Positions 54,804 to 64,000 of a stretch of 64,000 nucleotides of DNA are shown in pieces. Below the pieces are notes generated by a model. The model ran no database searches and was not told where the DNA came from. It saw only the letters and a list, made by a program, of their open reading frames with translations. The translations under genes were made by a program, and so were the position numbers. This stretch comes from Arion vulgaris (lineage: Eukaryota; Mollusca; Gastropoda; Stylommatophora; Arionidae), in the NCBI GenBank assembly GCA_020796225.1, contig CM036767.1, positions 24,496,100 through 24,560,099 of the forward strand, read 5' to 3'. Every line of letters starts with the position of its first letter. Position 1 is the first letter of the stretch.

Positions 54804-57020
54804 TTAACACTTTGCTGACCAGCAATCCTGAGCATTACTGTCTCCCATTACCAAGGGTGTTTGCAGTTTTCTTACAAAATAACTGTTTTTAAAATTAAAT
54901 TCATAAAAATTTAAAAAGCGACATACAGTCTCAAAATTTTCTGAGCACCATTATGAATGGTTGTAACATCCGAAAAAATATTTTATGTAAATTTGTCGCA
55001 TAATTATGAGGCGGCCATCTTGATTTTATGTGGCTATTTATAGAAATTATAGAATATGTTTTAAAACCAGCCACTTTTCCTAGTTTTTAGTGAGTTTGTT
55101 CAATTTCAAGGCAATAATATGTTAGGGACATGGTTGTCAATGAATAAAACAAGCTAATTATGAGTACTGGTTTAACGATTGACAACATATTTCAACATAA
55201 AAACAGACATAAGTTTGAAAAAAATGCAAAACATTTTAATTTTCTTTTGAGTGTATTGTGTTTATGCGGCATCTCACAATGAGTGTTTGTGAATGTTAAA
55301 TGAATAAACTACACCTCTAGTTATAGTCTTATCTGCTTCCTTGATGAACTGGGGTTTATATTGTAGCTGTATGCCTCTGCAGGAGTTTTTGCAGGAACGT
55401 TGATAATCCTCAACTGTGTGGTATAACTTGATGCAGAGTGTCAAGCATAGAGGTAAACATTGAAATTTGGGCAGCATATGCAAGTCAGGCTTCTTTTTCC
55501 TGCAGCTGTACACAATTTACAGTCTAGTCTGTATCTTGGGTTTACATATTTGCAATGAAATGACACTCACTAAATCATGATCTTGGACATGAAGGCTCAC
55601 ATTTTGTTGAAGAATAGCAGGTTCGAGAAAAGCAATACTGACATCCTGCCTAAACTTCTTTGCTGTGATAGTTGTTGTGGAGCTTGCAGTGTTGTAGCTT
55701 ATGTGCCAATTGAACTGAGCAGTTTCATCTATGAAATGATATAATAGCAGGTACCACTTATAGGATCTGTGTGGGGTGGTCGACTCCCCCCATACCTTTA
55801 TTTTATTTTTCTGCAAGTACTGGCTTCTTGGTTATAATGAATTTTCAGACTGTCTTGTCCATAACACCATTGGAGTGAACAGTAGATATGTGTCATGCCA
55901 GATAACTGCCAGCATAAGTTTATCTTCTGTTGCACAAAACACAAGTTGATCTGTCGTGTTAATTTCAGTTGCATTTTCTTCAGGAAAATTATTCCTGTTT
56001 TCAGGTACTGTTCCACATGCACCTATCTGCATTTCTTTCAGCTCTTGAAATAAAGCTGCTCTTGAAATAAAGCTGGGCTTGAATGCAAAACTGTTACAGT
56101 AGAGTATATATCCTTTGTTTTTGTATCCATAAAGATCTTTCACAAACTTGGATGAAACACAACCATAGATGATACCTGACATAATTATTACACCAGTAGT
56201 CTGAGACTGCTGGTTTACAACACATTTCCATATCAATCTGAAGGCACACTATGAATCCATAAATTTCAAATGCACCAGTCTGGTACAAGTACGATTTTTT
56301 ACATGACACTTCATGTGTACTGATATATGTGATTTTCACAGTACCTATTCACTTCATCGGTGATCAGATCTATGGCAGTATCAGGAAAATAAGCTTGAAA
56401 GAAATCAATGGGCATATGATATACCGCAATACCCAGTTACAGTTGCGCTGACGTGACACGCCGCCACACGATGCTGTTATTCGTATAGAAGAATAATGTC
56501 AAGCTCAAATAGTTCGTTTTGAAAACTATTACTCCATCTCCAAAGATTATTTACATGTGCAGTTCTGTTCTGGTCTCTTGTACCACACCCACTTCTTACT
56601 TCAGATGTACCAACATCAACCCTATCGTGTAATTCAACATGTTTGTCACATGCGGTATTATTCGCCGATACATCTCTGCTTAACCTTGCGTATCACTTTC
56701 GCACAATATTCGCTGGCAGAGTCAGAATAATCTATGTTATAAGTCTAGTTTATGTTATCAGACATTATAAAAATACTGGAAGTGTACTTGTAACAAAAGT
56801 AACGAATTTTTCACGAAAACATTGCTTCAAACGGGTCTAACTTTCGATATCACGGCGCAGCCATTTTGGAATAATAAAATGCCCGGATGACACGTCAGCG
56901 CTAAAGTTATCAATACTGCCGTCTGTTTGCATTCAACATGTTTGAAATTCGACGATCGTCGGTTGGTCTCTAAGACTTTTCCGAAATTCGACGACCGCAA
57001 TTTGGTCAGTAAAGTGTTAA
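54804..57020 (-). mobile_element. piggyBac transposon, 2.2 kb, in NFU1 intron 3
   Basis: TTAA at 54804-54807 and 57017-57020. Inverted ends CACTTTGCTGACCA (left) and CACTTTACTGACCA (right, reversed) differ at one of 14 positions. A minus-strand transposase relic lies between. Both ends and the TTAA duplication are preserved, so the element is complete in outline. It starts about 40 bp from the NFU1 exon 3 donor. Confidence 0.85.
55270..56460 (-). pseudogene. piggyBac transposase, frameshifted
   Basis: From the N-terminal side: MPIDFFQAYFPDTAIDLITD (56420) and VNRYCENHIY, then FEIYGFIVCLQIDMEM, GYILYCNSFAFKPSFISRAA (56100; the usual first catalytic Asp reads Asn), ALFQELKEMQIGACGTV, LMLAVIWHDTYLLFTPMV (WxD retained), KWYLLLYHFIDETAQFNWHI (55757) and a C-terminal cysteine-rich domain, KLCTAAGKRSLTCICC (55515). 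The region upstream of the first catalytic residue is scrambled. Frameshifts and the Asp loss predict no activity. Confidence 0.8.
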
Positions 57021-57189
57021 TGCAAGATTCCCCATCGCGTTTCCAAAAGAGTTTATGGGCACCAAACAGTTATGTTGAACCAATTGTAAAGAAGGTATAC
57101 ATTTATGATCAATACCAAAATATGTTCGTACAATTAATGACACAATATGTAATAGAAGATTTGAAAAGGTGATTCTAGAAAATATTCTT

Positions 57190-57440
57190 TTTTTCTCCTG
57201 ACGGATAAAGAAGTCAGTGGCCTTGTGGCATCTTGTAGGGCAGCAACAAAATATCTCTGCCATGCTTGATCAGTGACCATCCTTCACAGGGTGTCCCACC
57301 AAACTGTACATCATAGGTTGTCTTTGGTCTGCCCCTCCTCATCTTCCCCTCCAGGGCCCATTGCATGGCAGTTCTTGCGATGGCCTCTGAATCAAATCTG
57401 AGTACATTCGTATCCAGCTTTAGCTTCTACCTTTTATCAC
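57190..57440 (-). mobile_element. RTE-like LINE 3' end
   Basis: The minus strand reads AIARTAMQWALEGKMRRGRP then KTTYDV, and after a frameshift QAWQRYFVAALQDATRPLTS, the standard W-x-FVAAL LINE terminus. No tail repeat is evident. Confidence 0.6.
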
Positions 57441-58195
57441 TGCATTTCCTCCTAATTTCACCTGTTGGGCAGTTCTTGGTTGCTAATTTTGTCCAGACAA
57501 AATATTGGCGATTTTCTCAGCTTGGATGAAATGCTGACACTCTAACGTCCCTTCGACCTCAACATGACTGTCGTTACTAGACGCACATATTCTTCAGAAT
57601 CAGAAATATGGCAGCTCAAAATTTGATTGTTATTGTTACCATTCTCAGAAGCAATTCATGTCTGAGTAAGCTGTGATGCTTGCTCAGCCAATAGATGCTG
57701 TTTACGAATGAGAGAAGACGAATTCATGTTTAATTTTTAGGTACAGGTCGTAAGAATTTTTTTTAAATACTTGCCGGTCTCACAAGCTTATTTTGATATC
57801 AACATGAGGAAGACAGGAAGTTAGTCCAGATTTTACAGCCTAAACATTAGAAATGTTTCTAAAAAAAAAAGCATACTGAATCTAACATTTTCTACTCAGT
57901 AGATCTGAGGTAAAAATACGGCAGCCATTAGGTCTATTTAGTAGATCTGCCATATAAAAGGAGTTGAGAAGCTGTCTGTCTAGCTAAATATAGAAACTGC
58001 CATGTTAAATCAGTTAGCTTCTTAACCCTTTTACTCCACAATTTTTCTTACATCCGGCGCATGTATATTGTAATATATACTGACTTTGCATAATATTAAA
58101 AATACTGGAAGTCACAATATATCGACTGAAAGGGTTAAGATTATGTCACATTGTTTGTTGCAAGTTTCTCATCAGCTTTCGTGACATTTTAATAG

Positions 58196-58310
58196 GTAGA
58201 TGATGATGTAGACTGGACACTGTTGAAACCTGAGATTTTTGCTGTGATCATGGATTTCTTTGCTAGTGGTCTTCCTGTGCTGACAGATATTAAACAGTCT
58301 GCAGATACAG
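58196..58310 (+). CDS. NFU1: NFU1 exon 4: end of Nfu N-terminal domain
   Basis: Encodes [20 protein letters not shown], then [11 protein letters not shown] and an acidic linker. [22 protein letters not shown] is diagnostic for the end of the Nfu_N domain. The acceptor is AATAG at 58191-58195; shifting the start to the next AG (58200) would give an immediate stop, which decides the boundary. The donor is GTAAGT at 58311. The exon is 115 nt, phase 0 in and phase 1 out. The next exon should carry the NifU-like C-terminal domain with its CxxC motif. No such sequence was seen up to 64000, so the gene is cut by the window edge. Confidence 0.95.
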
Positions 58311-58675
58311 GTAAGTGATATATCTTAATATATTGTGGTACATTTGGCTTTAGTCATTATTAAAATACTAACAGATCCATCCTCCCTAGAAAGGAATGCT
58401 GGCCCTACAACCCAACACTGCATTTAAAACTACATGCTACCAGAGATGAGCTCCAGTCAACACTTGACTTCAAGTTGACTCCAGTTGACTTCATCATAAG
58501 AACACATCTTACGGTATAATCATCAAAATAGCGATTGCAAAGAAGAAGACGATCCATAGTCCACATTTTGATTTCCAAACTGCAGTAGTAGTACACTGAA
58601 AGATCTCTCTATTTAGAAATATGTTATAGAAATAGTTATTAAGATAACTATCTTGTAGTGGTGAAAATACACATT

Positions 58676-59304
58676 TTAACACTTTGCTGCCAGCCATTTT
58701 TCAACAAAGTCTGGCTCACTGTCACGCTATTTTTTCGGCATGATCAGTTTTCAGGGTGACAATTTCAAAAATCTTAAAAATAAACGAATAAACCTAGGAC
58801 TTTTAAACTATGGGATAGTGTTCATATATTAATGAGCTACTAACCTGTCTATATGTGGAATATATTCTTTATAATTCACAAGCTATTGTAGTAACTGATA
58901 TCCCCATACCTATCCACAGTATGATATGCAGTCATTTTCGAGTTGGATGTCCGTCACCTACTCCTGTACCCCTGGGAATGTCTGCTATCGATCTATAAAC
59001 ATCTTCACGTGAATCACAGTTCAAATCATATCACATTCAGAGTTTGTTTTAACACTGTCACTGGCTAAAAGTCCGAAAAAGAGTCATTTTGGAAATCACA
59101 ATTCATCAGCTACGTTTGTCTATTTTGAAAATTTTTGTTTACTTACGAAAAAATTGTGAAAATTTATACCGATGTTTACCATGTGTGTGTTAGATCCGCC
59201 ATTTTGGAGAGCACGGACCCCGGTTTAAAAAGACATCGGCGACAGCAGTGAAAGGGTGTTGGTATTTCGCCGACTTTTGTTGTCAGTGGCAGCAAAAGTG
59301 TTAA
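58676..59304 (-). mobile_element. piggyBac-type MITE, copy 3
   Basis: TTAA at 58676-58679 and 59301-59304, with CACTTTGCTGCCAGCC at the left and TGGCAGCAAAAGTG at the right. Opposite orientation to copies 1 and 2. In NFU1 intron 4, 366 bp past exon 4. Confidence 0.8.
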
Positions 59305-59569
59305 AAAAGACAGTCACAAATGATCAACAAATGATCATAATGATTAACTCCATGTTTTTAGTGTTGGTAATCTTCACCCTCCAATCTGCTGAATAGTCTG
59401 TGTGCAAATCATTTTGAGATGTTTTCCAATAGTGTTCTGCATGGCGATTGTCCATAGCTTTTTGTGAGCTTCTTGTCAGGTTTCAGGAGAAGTCATAGAT
59501 AGCTATGTAGTCAGTCCGCAGGTACCAAATCATTCTGAATGCTGTCATTGTCTTTTATTGTCTTTTTCT

Positions 59570-59840
59570 CTGTAGCCGGTGACACCTATGGCGCAGCAAC
59601 AAATTCACTCCGTTCTTCTGTTCTTGGTTATTCTCTGTATTGTACACCAGTTGTGATTCATTTCTTTCAGCTCTTGTTCTACTGTTCTTCCTAAGGGCAT
59701 TGTGGATCTTACATATTTTAATTTACCCTCTGATGTCCATCTCAGTGCAGTTTTTATTACAGGGTTAGTCTCCATCCATATCATATACGTCTCCAGCGTC
59801 TCTTTTGGATGAAAGTGCTCATATTGTCTTATTGACACTG
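59570..59840 (-). mobile_element. RTE-like LINE 3' end
   Basis: Minus strand: MIWMETNPVIKTALRWTSEG, then TVEQELKEMNHNWCTIQRIT and KNRRTE, the TWRRTVE-ELKEM block typical of a LINE C-terminus. Resembles 22430-22690. Confidence 0.6.
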
Positions 59841-59871
59841 TGCAAGCAGTTCTTGTTTAGAGATCGTTCAT

Positions 59872-60310
59872 ATGTACAGTTCCAACTTCACTGCAACGGT
59901 TCACCACATAATTGCTCTGTACCATTGCCAACGAAAATCACACGAAATGCTAACAACTGTCTCCTGTGTGAACTAATTCCAGGACGAAACAGCCGTACCC
60001 ACAAAAGCAACCTGCACCGCATAAATGCATATGGCTAAAGTGTCAACACAAAACTGTTCATCATTTAAATTGCAATCTATGTCGAAGGGAACATCAATCA
60101 TGACAAAATCCAGCTTTCTGCACACACAATATCACTGCATGCGGCAGATTCGCTCGTTCATCATAACCGCTGTCTGCCATTTTCTGAATGTCCACAACAA
60201 ACGCACGGTTGGCACAGCAAGAAGCATTCCATGTAACATTCAGAACTTACAGCATTGCTCAAGTACTAACTCAGTAGCTCAGCAAACGAAACCGAAAATA
60301 CCGCCCCACG
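59872..60310. repeat. Unidentified repeat U, copy 2
   Basis: Second copy of the repeat at 42256-42720, in NFU1 intron 4. Gaps relative to copy 1 include a missing block near 59960-59970. The end near CTCAGCAAACGAAACCG (60279) is shared, after which the two diverge. Confidence 0.55.
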
Positions 60311-61475
60311 GCGTATCAGTAGCGCTCACTTAGTAATGTCCCTTTGTTACGCTTAGATACCCTTTGTTTACATTCCTGTGCAAGGTTACGAAATGGCGAC
60401 TTTTTGGTAGGTTTATATATTGCTTTAAATTCAGACTGTTGTTAATGTAAAAACACACTAAACACTATTGCGTTAAAATATAATCAAATTTTAAATGTAG
60501 CTCTAGGATTTTGTGCAGTATCACTCTGTTACATAATATAATTGTGAAGTTATATCTCTATGAACTAGTCACATTCTAACTAGCTGACAATGTGCAAATT
60601 ACACTGATGGGGTATGTTGTTAATCTTCATTGCAGTAGAAATATGCTGCTACAAAAATATACAAAGTTTAGTTCTTTGACAAGGTAACACATTAACGATA
60701 CTAAAAATTGCTTTTAAAATTTTACAGTGTTAAGGTAAAAATAATCGTAGTTCATGGTGTAAGCTAGAACTGACAGTGAGATCTAAAATAAATGAATGAG
60801 AAGAAAGATGAAAAATTGTTACAATGGAAAGGAAAACGCAATAACACTATAGAATAAAATAATTCAAGAATAAATTAATTTTAAAGAATTTATTTTCATT
60901 ATAGTGTGGACTGGGGCATAACGCATGGTTGACACATAATACTATGTCATCAGCTGACAAAAGACCAATTTGAAAACTCACTCTGTCTGGTCATTTATAG
61001 TAACTTAAAACTTTCAAAGACAAAGATATATTTATAAAATTACTATTAAACTGCATATATATTAAAAATATCTCAACATACCAAAAGTTATAGATATTTA
61101 AATCACAATAACATAAATTTACACATCTATTTCCATAAATGCCTAAGGATCTAGTTTACTTCTTCATGAACTATGTAATGTTTAACATAACTAATTTATA
61201 ATTTCACAATAATACTTTCATTTCTAAATATACTGCTAATGGTAGTTCAAACAAAAATACATATCTCCAAACATTGACAATACACATTTATAATATAATT
61301 ATACAATTTTACTAGCCCACATTAGTCATGATTAAGTAGCCTACAATTTTAATTCCTAATTTACTCATGTGCACTTGCTCATACACACTTGCTGACATGT
61401 AGAATGCTTACCTAGGACATCTCACAAACACACACTACACATATATATAACTGTTCTAAATTGTTATAAAGACAG
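60311..61475. other. No gene seen, NFU1 intron 4
   Basis: Very AT-rich DNA with no recognised element and no Nfu C-terminal exon. Confidence 0.5.
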
Positions 61476-61479
61476 CTAG

Positions 61480-61860
61480 ACAAATAAAATTGCACAGCCC
61501 AGATGTCTGCTGTTATTTAAACTTTGTTTTTCACAGTGAACTTGTGTATTTACAGTTGGATAAGTTTGTAGCAGCTGTGTATTTATGATAAATTTTAATT
61601 CTGTAGTTTTATTTCTTATACCCCAAGCTCTGGTATAGATACCAGCTACCATTGAATGTACAACTTCTCCTCCTTGTTCTCCTAAAAAGCCCAACCCAAA
61701 ACCATTAAATCTGATCCAGTTTGCACAGTGATGTTCTAGTATGTTTTATTTTGGAATTATTTTATCTGGAAAATAAAGTCTGTATATTGTATTGAGGGCA
61801 TGAAAGCCAGCATAGAGTTCGATGGCAGCACATCTGATAGTTTCGAGGTTAAGAGTGAAG
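61480..61860 (-). pseudogene. Fragment of an unfamiliar transposase-like protein
   Basis: The minus strand reads, with one TAA at about 61745, RCAAIELYAGFHALNTIYRL, YFPDKIIPK, LEHHCANWIRFNGFGLGFLG, EQGGEVVHSMVAGIYTRAWG and NKTTELKFIINTQLLQTYP. The pattern PxKIxPK - HHxxxW - GLGxxGEQGGExxHS - late H/L-rich helix resembles the C-termini of several poorly named DNA-transposon proteins. The family is not assigned. It is truncated where the LINE at 61940 begins. Confidence 0.4.
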
Positions 61861-61899
61861 TCAAGCATCTCTTTGGCATCTTCTTCGCAGTCCTTTGAA

Positions 61900-62440
61900 C
61901 CACGCCTTAGGGGACGCTGATGGTGATGTTTTCATCCACACTAGATCTGATGGTTCACTCTTTAACTTGGCTCGCTTAAGAGCCAAGACAAAAACGACGG
62001 AAATTCTTCTCAAGGACCTCCTTTCGCTGACAATGCTGCCTTAGTCGCCCGCAGTGAGACTACACTGCAATGCCTAATCCATAATTTGTCAAAGGCATGC
62101 GACCTATTTTCTCGAACTATAAGTGTCTCCAAAACAGTTGTTTTATGTCAGGGAAGTAACACAACAAATATCACTTTAAATGGCAACCATCTAACACCAG
62201 TTCAAAATTTCTGCTATCTTGAGTCCATAGTCACCGCCAGCCTTTCTCTTGATGAATAAATCAACGCTCGTATAGGGAGTGTAGCTACTATATTTGGCAA
62301 ACTATCAAAGCGAGCGTGGGACAACACAAAACTGACATTGCAGATGAAGATTCAAATACATATCGAGCCTGTGTAATTAGTTCTTTACTATATGGCTCAG
62401 ACGTGGACAGCCTACTCAAGACACGAGAGAAGAATTAACA
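61900..62440 (+). mobile_element. RTE-like LINE RT fragment
   Basis: Encodes TRSDGSLFNLARLRAKTKTT (61945), a degraded motif C (LSADNAALVA at about 62025), then a C-x-LIHNLSKACDLFSRTIS block, NGNHLTPVQNFCYLESIVTA (62180), RIGSVATIFGKLSKRAWDN (62271) and SRHERRIN (62417). It ends at the TA microsatellite. Many substitutions and one frameshift. Confidence 0.7.
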
Positions 62441-62515
62441 TCTATATATATATATTTATATATATATATATATATATATATTCATTATTATTATAACAGT
62501 TATTTGCATTGATTT

Positions 62516-62740
62516 TCAACCCAACCATCTGGCTGTATTAGTTAAGGTGGCAAGTCTTTTCCTGGATATCTTATGTGTGTGAGATAGAAGTACGATGTAA
62601 TCAGCAAAACCTAGGTATTCCAGTGATGAACATTTCTTAATCTTTGACAAATTGGGTGAGAACTGCTCTTTTTTTGAAAGGGCAATAGTGTTGCGGTGTG
62701 GTTCATGAGTAACGAGGGCACAGAGTGTCACATCGAGATT
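62516..62740 (-). mobile_element. LINE RT motif C fragment, minus strand
   Basis: The minus strand reads SSLEYLGFADYIVLLSHTHK, then the KRLATLTNTARWLG helix; ADD has become ADY. A truncated piece of an RTE-like RT. Confidence 0.55.
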
Positions 62741-62965
62741 GCCTCAGAACTTCTCACTGTCGCCTATCCTATTCAATGAGGACATGGGGGGAATATCTAA
62801 GGCATCTTTGACATGTTTCTCGCTACATAATCGAATCGTCAACACATCTATGCTGATGATCTGCATTTATGGATAGGATATTGAAAGGTCATCAGTTCTC
62901 AGCTATCTCGACATTATTGCAGATAGTGGCCTGTCATCCCGAAATAAGGATGACATCTTCATAGG
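62740..62965 (+). mobile_element. LINE RT motif B-C fragment
   Basis: FSLSPILFNEDM-like residues at 62745-62785 and RQHIYADDLHLWIG at 62838-62880 form the SPxLF and YADD motifs. Frameshifts flank both. Not the same family as the adjoining minus fragment. Confidence 0.5.
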
Positions 62966-63885
62966 AGCTCATAGAGTGATGGCAGCCACTGATCTTGAAC
63001 AAACCATTGTTCTTACTGTATCAGGTACTGGTACTCTCTGTGATTGACAATAGACTGGGCCTTCTGACAAGCAATGGCAAGCTACAGAATGTATAAGTGG
63101 TGCCTAGAAAATCAACAACTCATTTAATGTGGTTGATGGGTGAGTCCTGTAAAGAATATGCCACAATTTTCAATATTCTAATTTTTTCACCTCATGATCT
63201 TTTTCACCTAGTGGGGTTGAGTAACCTCAGTTGGGTAAGTGATTTAAAGTCTTCCACTATAATGTGGTTCGATTCTGAGAAGGGAATTTTCCTAAGGTTT
63301 ATTATTTGGACTGGAGAAGTTTATAATGAACAGTGGTTTTGTTTGTGCAGTTTTATGGTGAGTCCTCCATTTTCCATGCGATTTCTGTAGTGGGAATATT
63401 TTTTTTACCTTAGTGATACTGCTATGTGACCAAGTCTGTCTTGTCGATAAGATTCAAAGCCTCTTAGATATAATCTACAGCAGTGATAGAAACCTTATTT
63501 GGATCAAGGACTGGATGCAGAATTATGCAGCTGCTCACTGTTCATACTAAAGAATTTCCCACTAAATATGAACCCAATATTTCATCATAACAAATGATTT
63601 TGTGCTGCTCTGAAAGCTTAATTACACAAAATAATTACACATTGCCATGTTAAAAAGTAGTAAACCAACACAAAACTGGTGTCATCGCACACGCTGAGGG
63701 ACACACTTAGGAAGAGATTGAAGCGCTAAAATGTCACTAACTTATTAGGTCCCTTGACAATAGTAAACTTCAAATCTCTTCCAAATAGATGGTTTTGTGC
63801 TGTTTATGTTGGTATATTGATCTAGTTCCAAGATGGTGGCGATAAGACGTGTAGTCGGATAGTGCTTTATTGGCCTGCACACAAA
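62966..63885. other. No gene recognised, NFU1 intron 4
   Basis: A frame at 63097-63390 is open for 97 codons and hydrophobic but matches nothing known. No Nfu C-terminal CxxC exon was found here. Confidence 0.4.
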
Positions 63886-64000
63886 GAAACCTTATCAAAA
63901 GAATAAGAATCAGACAATCAAGGTTATTCGGGCATATAATGCGAAGAGAAGGTTTAGAACATTTGGTGACTACAGGTAAAATTCAGGGAAGGAGAGATCG
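63886..64000 (+). mobile_element. LINE 3' end cut by the window edge
   Basis: KRIRIRQSRLFGHIMRREGL, then EHLVTTGKIQGRRDR, the GHIMRR and TTGKI-G-R blocks of a LINE C-terminus. Continues beyond the window. Confidence 0.6.

Noticed and set aside
63097..63390. 97-codon hydrophobic frame as a gene
   Set aside because: No family match, no supporting splice or promoter context, and composition typical of AT-rich intron.
58311..64000. Nfu C-terminal CxxC exon
   Set aside because: No frame with the VxxxGGDVxxxG and CxxC motifs was seen on the + strand; the exon is presumed to lie outside the window.

Overview
This is a eukaryotic, almost certainly invertebrate animal, nuclear genome window. It is AT-rich and repeat-dense, its coding exons are short with GT-AG introns, and most long reading frames are decayed transposon proteins. 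The host species cannot be fixed from the sequence. The mix of Penelope-like elements, piggyBac, Mutator-like, Tc1/mariner-like and hAT-like DNA transposons, and several APE-type LINE families (one group carrying RNase H) is compatible with a chelicerate or a mollusc. Nothing bacterial (operons, Shine-Dalgarno sites, CRISPR) is present.

One recognisable host gene is present: NFU1, the mitochondrial iron-sulfur cluster scaffold, on the + strand. Four exons (29364-29439, 41837-41972, 54697-54763, 58196-58310) join in phase. They encode a mitochondrial-type presequence and the complete Nfu N-terminal domain. The C-terminal CxxC domain is not seen and must lie beyond base 64000. Introns are about 12.4, 12.7, 3.4 and more than 5.7 kb, and are filled with mobile elements. 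Coding-like blocks at 850-3751 and a possible exon at 34814-34980 are not identified.

Layout. 1-5.2 kb: an unidentified decayed coding region and a LINE tail. 5.7-15.5 kb: a nearly full-length LINE (called family A here; EN-RT-RNase H, minus strand) with tandem ~175-bp units upstream of its 5' end, then a 2.7-kb Mutator-like element with matching inverted ends, then another LINE. 17-28.9 kb: a stack of nested retroelements (LINEs, a tRNA-derived SINE, Penelope-like elements and inverted Penelope ends, several with exact target-site duplications), then a Tc1/mariner-like element with 108-bp inverted ends. 29.4-58.3 kb: NFU1 and its element-filled introns, including three family A LINE copies, a 2.2-kb piggyBac element next to exon 3 and two of three piggyBac-type MITEs. 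58.3-64 kb: the third MITE, LINE fragments and a fragment of an unfamiliar transposase.

Labels used below: family A = I-group-like LINE with EN, RT, RNase H and (GA)n tails. Family J = another RNase H-bearing LINE. Families B, D, E, F and R = RTE-like LINE fragments, mostly with trinucleotide (GAA or GAT) tails. PLE = Penelope-like element. Repeat S = ~240-bp GAA-tailed repeat. These names are local to this annotation. There is no sign that the mobile elements act together with NFU1; they appear to be independent insertions, most of them broken.
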